DNA of 64,000 bases from Paenibacillus whitsoniae (GTDB lineage Bacteria; Bacillota; Bacilli; Paenibacillales; NBRC-103111): contig NZ_RXHU01000056.1 in NCBI RefSeq assembly GCF_003955665.1, forward strand, positions 60,322-124,321, written 5' to 3'. The position numbers and the translations under genes are program-made. Under the pieces are notes generated by a model that had not been told where the DNA came from, did no database searches, and saw only the letters and a program-made list of their open reading frames with translations. Shown here in pieces: positions 18,210 to 27,235 of the stretch (position 1 is the first letter of the stretch; every line of letters starts with the position of its first letter).

Positions 18210-19514
18210 CTAACTGAGAAACTTCGATTTTAATTTTCGATATAGTCCGCTAACATTCCCTTCTCTTAACAATTTAATACCTTTAAGGAGATAGAGCTTT
18301 GTTCTCGAAGTTGGTTTAGAAACATACTTTCGTATGACGCTATGATCAACAGCTTTTCGGGGATTTTCGCAAAACAGTCTCAAATCTTCAGTTACTTTAT
18401 TCCAATGGTATGAATGCCTTACCTTACTAAAGTCACATTTACCATGGTCAACCATATCTATTAATGCATCAGCCAAAGCTCGATCATCTTCAGCATCTAT
18501 GACACAACCAATGTGATTCTCTTTGACAATTTCACTGAGAACATCGCCTGAGGTCACTACCATAGGTAACTCACACCATAAATAGTCTAATATGCGCGTT
18601 CTAAAGGCAAATCGGGTTTCTAGATTGTTATAATGCAGACTAACACCGACATCAGCTTCCAACAGATAATCCATTCTATCTTCATATGGGACCCAACCTT
18701 TGAAAAACACAACTCTGTTCGTAAGCCCAAGTTCACCACTGCGACTTAACACTTTGTCAACCATTTTATGAGGCACAAAAGATTTATCTGGGTGCTCGGT
18801 ACCAATAATTAGACATTTAATGTCCGGCCTAATTTCGCAAATAATGGACATAGCATTTATTAACGTAATGGGGTCAAGCCAGTCCCAAATCCCCCCCCAC
18901 CACAAAACCACTTTATCGGTTACATGTATCCCTTCAATTATTCCCTTTATTACGTTAGCTTTTTTGACCGGTAAATACTCTGGCATTCCAAAAGGAACTA
19001 CTCCTAGAAGATTATTTAAACTATGATCTTCCCTATAAGTTTCAGGGTTGATTCGAAAAGTAGCAGCCAATAATCCTAACCAGAAATCCTTTTGCTTATT
19101 GGAAGCACAAATAAAATAATCTCCAACGTAGATCTGTTCTTTTAAAATTTCTAAATTACTTTTAGCTATTTCAATCGACAACTGCTCATCCGACTTAATT
19201 TCTAAATTTTCAAAAATAAAAGGATCGTAGAGATCCACAACTATTGGAATATTTAAGTTCTTCAAAAATGGCATTTCCCATAATGTAAGGCCTTGAATTA
19301 CTATGCATTCAAAACTTGAATAAAAAGTATTTTTATCTTCTGTTCCCTTTAGTACTATTTTAAAATCCGTATGAACAGGAGCATCACTGTTTTTAACTAA
19401 AAGAGTTACGTCACAGCTTCTAGATAATTCAATTGCAAAGTTCCAATACCTAATACCTGGACCAGCCATAGAAAGTGCAATTCTGTCTGGTGAGATAATT
19501 AAGACTTTTTTCAC
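18210..19514 (-). CDS. Family 4 glycosyltransferase
   Basis: About 434 residues, GT-B fold. N-terminal KVLIISPDRIALSMAGPGIRYWNFA is the acceptor half. C-terminal VVLWWGGIWDWLDP, FFKGWVPYEDRMDYLLEADVGVSLH and TRILDYLWCELPMVVTSGD include the donor-binding acidic region. The GTG at 19514 is preferred because AGGAGA lies six bases upstream; the first ATG at 19568 has no such signal. This is the first gene of the long minus-strand polysaccharide operon, divergent from the O-antigen-ligase-like gene. Donor and linkage unknown. Confidence 0.82.
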   Translation of the reverse strand: MKKVLIISPDRIALSMAGPGIRYWNFAIELSRSCDVTLLVKNSDAPVHTDFKIVLKGTEDKNTFYSSFECIVIQGLTLWEMPFLKNLNIPIVVDLYDPFIFENLEIKSDEQLSIEIAKSNLEILKEQIYVGDYFICASNKQKDFWLGLLAATFRINPETYREDHSLNNLLGVVPFGMPEYLPVKKANVIKGIIEGIHVTDKVVLWWGGIWDWLDPITLINAMSIICEIRPDIKCLIIGTEHPDKSFVPHKMVDKVLSRSGELGLTNRVVFFKGWVPYEDRMDYLLEADVGVSLHYNNLETRFAFRTRILDYLWCELPMVVTSGDVLSEIVKENHIGCVIDAEDDRALADALIDMVDHGKCDFSKVRHSYHWNKVTEDLRLFCENPRKAVDHSVIRKYVSKPTSRTKLYLLKGIKLLREGNVSGLYRKLKSKFLS

Positions 19515-19617
19515 AGTAGATCTCCTTAACTTTGAAAAATCTTCTATAGGTTTCCCACCCGCTCCCATCTATGCTAAAATAAAGTCGAACCTTAGCGAAA
19601 GAAGGAGACAATCTGCA

Positions 19618-22131
19618 ATGAGTGCAAGTAAAAATGCCTACGCGGCGTCGCGTGCCAAAGTGAAGGGAACCGCGACAAAGACAGAGACGAGCTCTGTTAT
19701 GTTTTGGCTGCTGATCGTGTTCACGGGCTTGTTTATGTTCTGGGCGCCCTTTCAGCGAGCGCTGTTTAATGGCGGTACCTATGACTTCGAGCGGTCGATT
19801 TACTCGGCATCGCTGTGGTCATCGATCATTTTGGTGCTCATCGCGATTCTAGCGTTTTTTGTGTTTAAGCTGCGAGAGAAGAAAGACATTCTGACGATTT
19901 TGGTCTTTATGATGCCATTAACGTATGTCATTTCGTTGTCGAATGCAGCCTCACACTATCTGGCAACAAATATGGTTTACATACAAATGCTGTATGCATC
20001 TTTCTTCATTCTAGGTGTATTTCTGACAAAAAACAAGCTTGGCACGACAATTCTTTCGACACTTTTCTTGGTAACTGGGTACTTCATTGTAGCATTCGGA
20101 CTTTTGTACTGGTTAGGGAATGGCAACTTTGCCGGCCACTTGGTAGGCTGGTTTGCGTTAATGGATTCGACAAACCCGAACCTGTACCGCGATGCGATCA
20201 TGACGGATTCGAACGGCTTACGGTTAACGTCGGTGTTCCAATATGCGAATACGTATGCGGCGTTTCTCATCATGCTGTCGCTATCTTCTCTATTCTATAT
20301 CGTGAAGTCGAACAAATGGTATATCGTGGCACTCAATGCGTTCCTGCTGGTGCCGACGCTCATCTCGTTCTGGCTGACGCTCTCCCGCGGCGCGATTGTG
20401 GTGATTCCTGCCGTGTTTCTGGTGATGTTGTTCTTCTTTAAAATCAGTCGGCAAATCGTCTCACTCCTCCAATTCGGACTGGCTTTTATCGCTTCGCTGA
20501 TCATCCTGCAAAAGGTGACGGACATCGGCATCGGCTTACAAACCAAGCCAAGCGGTGCGGAATCCTGGCACGGCTGGTGGATTTTGCTGCTGACTTCTCT
20601 GATCTATGCCGGCCTAGCCATTGTGATTCAGCGATATGCATCACCATGGCTTGAGCGTATCACCGCCCGCTTCGACTCGAAGAAGTATGCAACGTTCATT
20701 TTGCCGGTCGCTGCGATTGTCATTGGTGTGATTGGTGCAATCCTGATCTTAAGCGACACAGGTTTCAAAAATATTCTTCCAGACAACGTCAGAACGCGTG
20801 TCGAAAATATTAACTTCCAGCAGCACTCCGTTCTGGAACGTGGAACTTTTTACAAAGACGCTGTGAAGCTGTGGAAGGATTACCCGATCCTCGGAGCCGG
20901 CGGCGGAGCTTGGGCTGCACTGTACGAGAAGTACCAGAACAACCCGTATACGTCCCGTCAGGCGCATAACTTTGCGCTGCAATATCTGGTTGAGGCCGGT
21001 GCGCTGGGCTTCCTCGCTTTTGTCGGTTTTGTCATTGCGATATTTGTGTTCTACATTCGAAGTTATATCCGAAGCTCGGCAGAGAAGCGCGATCTGCACT
21101 TCCTCTTTTTCATCGTAACGGTGTCTCTGCTGGCGCACAGTATGATTGACTTTGACCTGAGCTATGTGTACCTGGGAGCGATTTTGTTCCTGGCGCTGGG
21201 CGGCATGCTGAGCAATACGTCTTCGACCGAGCTAAAAATCAAGTCGGATTCGTTCGCGATTCACAAGTCTTTCCCGCTTGCGATTGCGCTGCTTGGTCTG
21301 GTGATGTTTTTTATCTCGGCCAGAGTGCTTTCTGCGAACGGCGACTATAAAGAAACGCTCGACGTGATCAAAAAGAGCCAGGATTACAATCAAATCGTCG
21401 CTCCTTTAGACAAAGCACTCTCCCTGCATCCTGGACATCCGGACTATTTGTTAACGGGACAGGTTAGCCGAATTGGCGTTCTCCTGCAGGTCGCGAATCA
21501 AATGCAGAAGGAAGACCCAACGAAGCAAGAGCCATTCATGACGCAGGCGCAGACGCTGCTGGACGAGCTCCTCAAGAAAGAGCCGCACAACCGAATTGCG
21601 GCGCTGCAGCAGCTCAACATGCTCCTCCTGAAAGGCGATAAGCAAAAAGCGCTCGACTGGGCGAATGCACAAATTCCGAACTATCCGTGGTACACGGATA
21701 TGTACGAGAAAAGCATCGGTTTGAATATCGACCTGGCAAATCAAGCCAAGGAAAAAGGCAATACGCAGGAGTACAATACGCGTTTGGATAGCGCGCTAGC
21801 GACGTATCAAGAAGTGCTTACGCGTATCGACTCGCTGAAAAATCTGCCGAAAGAGCAAGGCCAAGGCCGCGAATTCGCGGTAACGCCTAGCATGGCGCTC
21901 TACGTAGGCCAGATCAAGTTCATGAAGGGTGACTACGCTGCCGCGGCGACAGAGCTGCAGCCGCATATTACGGACAATATGGACGATCAAATGAATCGTA
22001 CGCTGACCAGATGGTATCTAGCTGCTGTGCAGAAGCAAGGCGGCAAGGATCAAGCGCTGCTTGATAAGCTGGTGGCCAAGGATCCGGCGGAAAAGCAAAA
22101 CATTGATGCCATTCTTGCAACGAAGTTCTAA
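19618..22131 (+). CDS. O-antigen ligase-like membrane protein with TPR C-terminus
   Basis: 837 residues. About a dozen membrane helices occupy residues ~30-580, with the Wzy/WaaL landmarks LSRGA in one loop and GAGGGAWAALYEKYQ...RQAHNFALQYLVEAGALG in the large outer loop (conserved His). Residues ~600-837 are soluble helical pairs of TPR type (ALSLHPGHPDYLL, LLLKGDKQKALDWA). O-antigen-ligase-fold proteins polymerise or ligate undecaprenyl-linked glycans; similar proteins beside S-layer glycan loci are proposed to move glycan onto the S-layer protein. GAAGGAG lies upstream of the ATG. It is divergent from the polysaccharide operon and has the host-like, more G+C-rich composition. Transferase target unproven. 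Confidence 0.82.
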   Translation: MSASKNAYAASRAKVKGTATKTETSSVMFWLLIVFTGLFMFWAPFQRALFNGGTYDFERSIYSASLWSSIILVLIAILAFFVFKLREKKDILTILVFMMPLTYVISLSNAASHYLATNMVYIQMLYASFFILGVFLTKNKLGTTILSTLFLVTGYFIVAFGLLYWLGNGNFAGHLVGWFALMDSTNPNLYRDAIMTDSNGLRLTSVFQYANTYAAFLIMLSLSSLFYIVKSNKWYIVALNAFLLVPTLISFWLTLSRGAIVVIPAVFLVMLFFFKISRQIVSLLQFGLAFIASLIILQKVTDIGIGLQTKPSGAESWHGWWILLLTSLIYAGLAIVIQRYASPWLERITARFDSKKYATFILPVAAIVIGVIGAILILSDTGFKNILPDNVRTRVENINFQQHSVLERGTFYKDAVKLWKDYPILGAGGGAWAALYEKYQNNPYTSRQAHNFALQYLVEAGALGFLAFVGFVIAIFVFYIRSYIRSSAEKRDLHFLFFIVTVSLLAHSMIDFDLSYVYLGAILFLALGGMLSNTSSTELKIKSDSFAIHKSFPLAIALLGLVMFFISARVLSANGDYKETLDVIKKSQDYNQIVAPLDKALSLHPGHPDYLLTGQVSRIGVLLQVANQMQKEDPTKQEPFMTQAQTLLDELLKKEPHNRIAALQQLNMLLLKGDKQKALDWANAQIPNYPWYTDMYEKSIGLNIDLANQAKEKGNTQEYNTRLDSALATYQEVLTRIDSLKNLPKEQGQGREFAVTPSMALYVGQIKFMKGDYAAAATELQPHITDNMDDQMNRTLTRWYLAAVQKQGGKDQALLDKLVAKDPAEKQNIDAILATKF

Positions 22132-22136
22132 AGCGA

Positions 22137-22176
22137 TTAAAAACCATGCAAGCCTCTGGGCGTGCATGGTTTTTTT
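22137..22176. terminator. Bidirectional terminator between convergent genes
   Basis: Inverted repeat AAACCATGCA (22141-22150) / TGCATGGTTT (22163-22172). T-run follows on the plus strand and an A-run precedes it, so it can end both the ligase-like gene and the converging SWIM operon. Confidence 0.87.
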
Positions 22177-22178
22177 GA

Positions 22179-23912
22179 TCATCGCAGCCCCTCTTCCTTC
22201 AGCAACTGCTGAAAGCGACGCAAGCGAGAGAATGTTTTGCTGAGATGTGCGAAATAAGACTCCCATTGCCCAAGCTGATTGAGATCTGTATAGATTTGTT
22301 TAATCAACTGCAGCATATCCACGACATCCGTGTACATGTCTTGTTTTTTGCTTCGGAGACAGTGATCCACGGTGATGTGATAGAGCGGCAGCAGCAGCGC
22401 GGGATTACTTTTCTTCACAGTGCGGATCTCCGTACCATCCAGATACAAGGGGTGAACGCGACAGACTATCATGGCATCCACCCAGCGCCGATACGATTTG
22501 CGTTCCAGAAGGAATTCGCTATACGCCCCAACACTTCTGGGCAACAATGCCGAAAGCGTTTCCCCCCACTGCTCCTCGCTGATCTGTTTATTCTCAAACA
22601 CGTCCCACCATAAATCCATATAGTCCTCGAACTCTTCTTCATCCACCACAATCGCTTCATTCGAAAAAACTAGAATCAACCATCGCAGCCAGAACACCAA
22701 CCGTTCCCATTGCTCCTCGCGCCATAAAAAGGTCGCCAGCTCCAATAGCCCCCAGATCTCCAGTCTTTGCAGATCTTCAAGTCTCTCCAAGCAAGCCGTC
22801 GCCGCGCTGTCATCCGCTTCCAGCCAATAGAGACACGCGCGAGCATGCAGAGCAAAAACAGGCTGCTGAGCCCCCTTCCTGTCCGCAATCTCTTTCTCCA
22901 GTCTGGCAGCTTCCTTCTCCAGCCTTTGCCCTATTCGGCCGATGTGCTGTCCGCACAACGCATAGAGAGGAAGCGAGCAGGGACACCTTGACTCCTCTGT
23001 AAAGAAGTTCGATGATAACCACTTTAAGGTTTGGTCGATTCGATCTGGGTGCATCTTTTGAACGGCATCCCAGTCGATCTCCTCCAGCATGCTTCCGATT
23101 TCTTCCAGACAGTTTTCCACCGTCTCGAGGCATATTTTCTTCTGCGAGGAGCTCCACCAATGGGTGAAGTTGTCTACGTGGTCGCTAATTTTGCGGAGTG
23201 CAAATAAATTGGCGTGCAGATCAAGAAGCTGCCGCTGAAGCTCTGTCCAAGTCCTCGCTTGATTACATATCTGGGAAACAAGTATGAATACCTCCGGGAA
23301 GTCAATTGCGGAATTGGGTTTAAATCCATACTTCTTTGCCCAAAAATCATGCCAGTCCTGAACCGTATCCGTTTCGTACAGCTGCTTCGATGGCCGGATT
23401 GGGGGAGACTTTGGCGCATCCCCACTCGGTAAAGGAACGCGAGCAGGGACAAGCTTGACAGCGCTCTGCTGCTGCTCCTTATGCAGCCTCTCTTTCTCCA
23501 TCTCCTCCTGCTTCCTTCGCTTGAATGCTTCTCGCCTCGCCGTATCCTCTACAAGGGCACGCCGCTCCCGCTCAGCCCTCTCAAAGTTTCGCATTAGCGA
23601 ATCCGATTGCTTCGTACCGATTTGATATACTTCAAAGAATACCGCAGCCAGATGCTCGCATAAGCCAGCACCGCCGCATGTGCAAGTACTGATATTCAAA
23701 AAATCGATATCCAGCTCCACCTCATATGGGGTGCCGTTCGACGAATAACCGGCGATCACCCTGGAAGCAGTTGTAATCTGAAGATAAGTCACACAACGCT
23801 GCGTATAGGCCTCATAGCCTTTCATTAACACATCATAGGAGAAGGACTGCTGGACCTGCTCCAGCAACACCTGCAGCTCCTGCGGCGTGAGTTTCATGCG
23901 TGAGCCCATCAT
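22179..23912 (-). CDS. SWIM zinc-finger protein (second copy)
   Basis: 577 residues. The SWIM motif STCTCGGAGLCEHLAAVFFE (CxC-x5-CxH) lies at about residues 75-90. A charged stretch (~125-165) and a long helical, Trp/Leu-rich C-terminal region follow, similar in style to the other SWIM protein of this operon. SWIM domains bind DNA or proteins, and B. subtilis YwqB is a SWIM protein beside the SNF2 ATPase YwqA. The ATG ATG start overlaps the stop of the AT-hook gene; GAGGTGAGC serves as Shine-Dalgarno. Last gene of the four-gene operon. Function unproven; a regulatory partner of the SNF2 motor is the likeliest role. Confidence 0.8.
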   Translation of the reverse strand: MMGSRMKLTPQELQVLLEQVQQSFSYDVLMKGYEAYTQRCVTYLQITTASRVIAGYSSNGTPYEVELDIDFLNISTCTCGGAGLCEHLAAVFFEVYQIGTKQSDSLMRNFERAERERRALVEDTARREAFKRRKQEEMEKERLHKEQQQSAVKLVPARVPLPSGDAPKSPPIRPSKQLYETDTVQDWHDFWAKKYGFKPNSAIDFPEVFILVSQICNQARTWTELQRQLLDLHANLFALRKISDHVDNFTHWWSSSQKKICLETVENCLEEIGSMLEEIDWDAVQKMHPDRIDQTLKWLSSNFFTEESRCPCSLPLYALCGQHIGRIGQRLEKEAARLEKEIADRKGAQQPVFALHARACLYWLEADDSAATACLERLEDLQRLEIWGLLELATFLWREEQWERLVFWLRWLILVFSNEAIVVDEEEFEDYMDLWWDVFENKQISEEQWGETLSALLPRSVGAYSEFLLERKSYRRWVDAMIVCRVHPLYLDGTEIRTVKKSNPALLLPLYHITVDHCLRSKKQDMYTDVVDMLQLIKQIYTDLNQLGQWESYFAHLSKTFSRLRRFQQLLKEEGLR

Positions 23913-24142
23913 TCGCCGCTCACCTCACGGGATACGGCGAGATACAGCTCCTGCCACTCAACCGGCAGACTCTCCGTCCATGGCAGCGGCTTGCCGGACA
24001 GCTTCGGCGCCGTCTCTTTCTTCACACGCATTTCTGCCGCTCGCGCGCCGGTTAGAGCTTCCGCTTTAGGCGGCCTGCCCCGCTTCGGCTTCACTGCTTC
24101 ACCCGATGCCACTTCCTTCGCTTCGATGTTCGATATATCCAC
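23909..24142 (-). CDS. Small AT-hook-like protein
   Basis: 77 residues, not matched to a named family. KPKRGRPPK at about residues 18-26 has the R-G-R-P core of an AT-hook, a minor-groove DNA-binding peptide. The rest is charged, with a C-terminal WTESLPVEWQELYLAV segment that may be a docking helix. GTG start, preceded by AGAGGGGAGAG. It lies nine bases after the SNF2 stop and overlaps the next SWIM gene (ATGA type), so translation is coupled. A DNA-targeting subunit for the SNF2/SWIM proteins is an inference. Confidence 0.65.
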   Translation of the reverse strand: MDISNIEAKEVASGEAVKPKRGRPPKAEALTGARAAEMRVKKETAPKLSGKPLPWTESLPVEWQELYLAVSREVSGE

Positions 24143-24151
24143 CTCTCCCCT

Positions 24152-27100
24152 CTACTTCTCAATCCATTCCCGACGCAAGGCAAAAAGTTCGCGCAGCTCG
24201 CCCGTCGACAGCTCGGTAATCCAGTTCTCGCCGCTGCCGACAATCTGATCGCTCAGGCCTTGCTTGCGCTCGATCATCTCGTCAATCCGCTCCTCCAGCG
24301 TGCCGAGCGTCACGAATTTGTGCACCTGCACATCGCGCGTCTGCCCGATGCGGAAAGCCCGGTCCGTGGCCTGATTCTCCACGGCCGGATTCCACCAGCG
24401 GTCGAAGTGGAACACGTGGTTCGCCGCTGTCAGGTTTAACCCCGTCCCTCCGGCTTTCAGCGAGAGGACGAAAACATGGCAGCGCTCCTCCGCAGGGAGC
24501 GCTTCATCCTGGAAGCGCGCAACCAGCGCGTCGCGCTCCGCCTTGCCCAGGCCCCCGTGCAAGAACTGCACGGGCTCACCGAGCCGCTGCCCTAGCGCAG
24601 CTTGCAGCAGGCGGCCCATCTCGACGAACTGGGTGAAGAGGAGGCAGCTGCCTCCTTCGCTTCGGAGTTCGTCGACCATCTCCGCCAAGCGCTCGAGCTT
24701 GGCCGAGCGCCGCATCCAAGCCGCCGCGTCGCCGGCGGCAGCGGCCCTGCCCCTTCCGACCTTGCGTACGCCTTCGGCGGCCTCCAGGGTCGTCTCTTTC
24801 AGCAGCAAAGCAGGGTGATCGCACACCTGCTTGAGCTTGGTGAGCGTGGCGAGAATCAAGCCCTTTTTCTCGAAACCGTCCAGTCCCTCGATTTTTTCAA
24901 GCATGGATTGGGTTACTTGCTCGTATAAGGCAGCTTGCTCAGCTGTCAATTTGACAAACGCTTTACCTTCATACTTATCAGGCAAATCGAGCTGAATCGC
25001 CGGCTCTTTCTTCACCCGCCGCAGCAGGAAAGGGCGAATCAGCCGCTGCACCCGTGCAGACAACTCGACTGCCCCCTCGCCTCCCCGCTCGATCGGCCCC
25101 ACATAAGCCTGTGTGAAGCGGCGCAGAGAACCGAGATACCCGGGATTGATAAAATCAAAGATCGACCATAACTCCGTCAATCGATTCTCAATCGGCGTGC
25201 CGGTCAAAGCGATGCGCTGATCCGCAGTCAGTTTGCGAATCGCTTGCGCCTGCTTCGTGTAGGCGTTCTTAATATTTTGCGCCTCGTCCAGACACAGCGC
25301 GTGCCACGAAACGCCCGCCAACTCCTCTTCATCCAGCTGCGCGATGGTATACGTGGTCAAGACCACGTCCACACCCTCCAAGGAGGCGGGAAACGCCTCC
25401 CCTTTGGCACGCTGGGGTCCGTAGTGCAGATGAACGTGCAGCGACGGTGCAAAGCGCTCGAGCTCCTTTTGCCAGTTGCCGAGTACGGATGTCGGACAGA
25501 TAAGCAATGCAGGGCCAGGGAGCAGCCTGCCCAGCTCACCTTCTCCCTTCTTACGCTTTCCTGCAGGAATCCGCTCCCTCCTATCACCGCGGCCTGCCTT
25601 AACCTGAAGCAAATAGGCGATGAACTGAATCGTTTTGCCCAGCCCCATATCGTCCGCCAGACAGCCGCCCAGCCCAAGCTCGCGCAAAAAGAGCAGCCAA
25701 GATGTCCCCTCAACTTGATAGGGGCGAAGCTCGGCGTGCAAATCCGGGAACTCGGATTGAAGAGGTATTGATTTTTTATGCTGAAGCTGCTTCATGACGC
25801 CGCGCAGATGCTGATTCAGTTCAACCTGCACCTGTACCGCGTTGTCGCGCACTTCCTTGACCTCGGCAGCCGCCTCATCCTCATCCTCCTCCGTCCCGCT
25901 CAAATGAAGCTCCAGCACCTCCCGGAACGACAGCCCTTTCTTTTGCTCGATCTGCTGCATGGCGGCCCGAATCTCCTCCAGCATCGCCGGGTCCAGTTGT
26001 ACCCATCTGCCGCGAAGATAAATCAAGCGTTTCTTCTGCTCGGTCAGTTGCTGGAATTCCTCTTCGGACAGCTCCGTACCTCCGATCGCGACTCGCCAGT
26101 CGAACTGCATCAGCTGATCGAGCCCGAGCATCGTCTTGCGCGACTGTCCGACGGAATTTCTTAGCTTCGCTTTGAGCTGAGGCCGGATCGCGCGCTTGAC
26201 GTCCTCCCACCAGTGCGGCAAATACACGGAAAACCCTGCCGTCACAAGCCGCAGACTCCATTCCGATAGGAACTGCCACGCCAGCTCGTCCCCGAGTTCC
26301 TCACTCAGTTTTCCCGGTTGAAATCCGCTCTCCAACTCAGGAATCATCCTTACAATCCGCTGTGTCTGCGCATGCAGCCTATCATAAATGTCCTCTTGCC
26401 AAGCAGGAGGCAGCTGGCCTGTAAGCAGCTTGCCGCCGGCGGTGAATTCGACGATGCGGCCGGCATCTGTCCGATCTTGCACGACATAGCGCAGCCGCCA
26501 ATCTGCCGCGTTATCGCGCTCCAGGGTTGTGCCGTCCAGATAGGTTTCTGCATAAGGTTCAACCAATTGCAGGCTGATTTGATAAGGAAGCGCATCCCGG
26601 CTGCTAAGACCGATCGCCTGGAGCCAGTCCTCCTCTTGCATCCAGGCGCATTCCTGCTTCATTCTTTCAAAATCCGGATCGTCTACGCGAAGCAGCGCAT
26701 ACGTATGCCGGAGGCTTGCCCAACGCTCAGCAAGGCTGCTTGTACCTGAATCGAGCAGCTCACTCAGCGCAGCACTGAACCACGCCTGCCAGAAGCTTTC
26801 CGGGAAAGCGCCTGCACTTAGCGTCGCGAACAACCCCTGCTTGTCTTCGGGCAGCCGCAGCTTCCAGCCATTTTTCCCCTCTAGCCAGTGCTCATAGGAA
26901 GGGATATACCACCCGGACGCCAAGGCTTGCTGGAGCAGTCCGGCCCCTTTTTGCAAGTCCAGCGCCTGCTCGTCCCACGTAATTTTGCTGTGCAGAAGAA
27001 AAGCGGGAGCGGCCAGATAATCAACGGCCATCAGCGGCGACAGAATAATTGCAGGGCAATAGTCCGCCGTGCCGACTTCCAATCTGGTACCGTAAAACGA

Positions 27101-27235
27101 CCGCTCGTGCCAAGCAAACAGCCCTTTTCTCAGCATAGCTTCAGGTACACTGTTGGCCTGTTCCGTTTCTCCGTAGATCGCAAAACTGCCGTCGGGCAAC
27201 TGCATCACACGTGTATGAAAGGCAATTTGGATCAT
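24152..27235 (-). CDS. SNF2-family DNA-dependent ATPase
   Basis: 1027 residues. The N-terminal ~480 residues are a helical region usual for bacterial SNF2 proteins of the YwqA type. The motor follows: Walker A ADDMGLGKTIQ (~residue 530), ALLICPTSVLGNWQ, motif II LDEAQNIKN (DEAQ in place of DEAH), ALTGTPIENRLTELWSI. RecA lobe 2 has LLFTQFVEMG, SLKAGGTGLNLT, HFDRWWNPAVENQATDRAF and RIGQTRDV. Such proteins translocate on double-stranded DNA and remodel protein-DNA complexes. No nuclease domain is visible. The start overlaps the upstream SWIM gene by four bases. Confidence 0.93.
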   Translation of the reverse strand: MIQIAFHTRVMQLPDGSFAIYGETEQANSVPEAMLRKGLFAWHERSFYGTRLEVGTADYCPAIILSPLMAVDYLAAPAFLLHSKITWDEQALDLQKGAGLLQQALASGWYIPSYEHWLEGKNGWKLRLPEDKQGLFATLSAGAFPESFWQAWFSAALSELLDSGTSSLAERWASLRHTYALLRVDDPDFERMKQECAWMQEEDWLQAIGLSSRDALPYQISLQLVEPYAETYLDGTTLERDNAADWRLRYVVQDRTDAGRIVEFTAGGKLLTGQLPPAWQEDIYDRLHAQTQRIVRMIPELESGFQPGKLSEELGDELAWQFLSEWSLRLVTAGFSVYLPHWWEDVKRAIRPQLKAKLRNSVGQSRKTMLGLDQLMQFDWRVAIGGTELSEEEFQQLTEQKKRLIYLRGRWVQLDPAMLEEIRAAMQQIEQKKGLSFREVLELHLSGTEEDEDEAAAEVKEVRDNAVQVQVELNQHLRGVMKQLQHKKSIPLQSEFPDLHAELRPYQVEGTSWLLFLRELGLGGCLADDMGLGKTIQFIAYLLQVKAGRGDRRERIPAGKRKKGEGELGRLLPGPALLICPTSVLGNWQKELERFAPSLHVHLHYGPQRAKGEAFPASLEGVDVVLTTYTIAQLDEEELAGVSWHALCLDEAQNIKNAYTKQAQAIRKLTADQRIALTGTPIENRLTELWSIFDFINPGYLGSLRRFTQAYVGPIERGGEGAVELSARVQRLIRPFLLRRVKKEPAIQLDLPDKYEGKAFVKLTAEQAALYEQVTQSMLEKIEGLDGFEKKGLILATLTKLKQVCDHPALLLKETTLEAAEGVRKVGRGRAAAAGDAAAWMRRSAKLERLAEMVDELRSEGGSCLLFTQFVEMGRLLQAALGQRLGEPVQFLHGGLGKAERDALVARFQDEALPAEERCHVFVLSLKAGGTGLNLTAANHVFHFDRWWNPAVENQATDRAFRIGQTRDVQVHKFVTLGTLEERIDEMIERKQGLSDQIVGSGENWITELSTGELRELFALRREWIEK

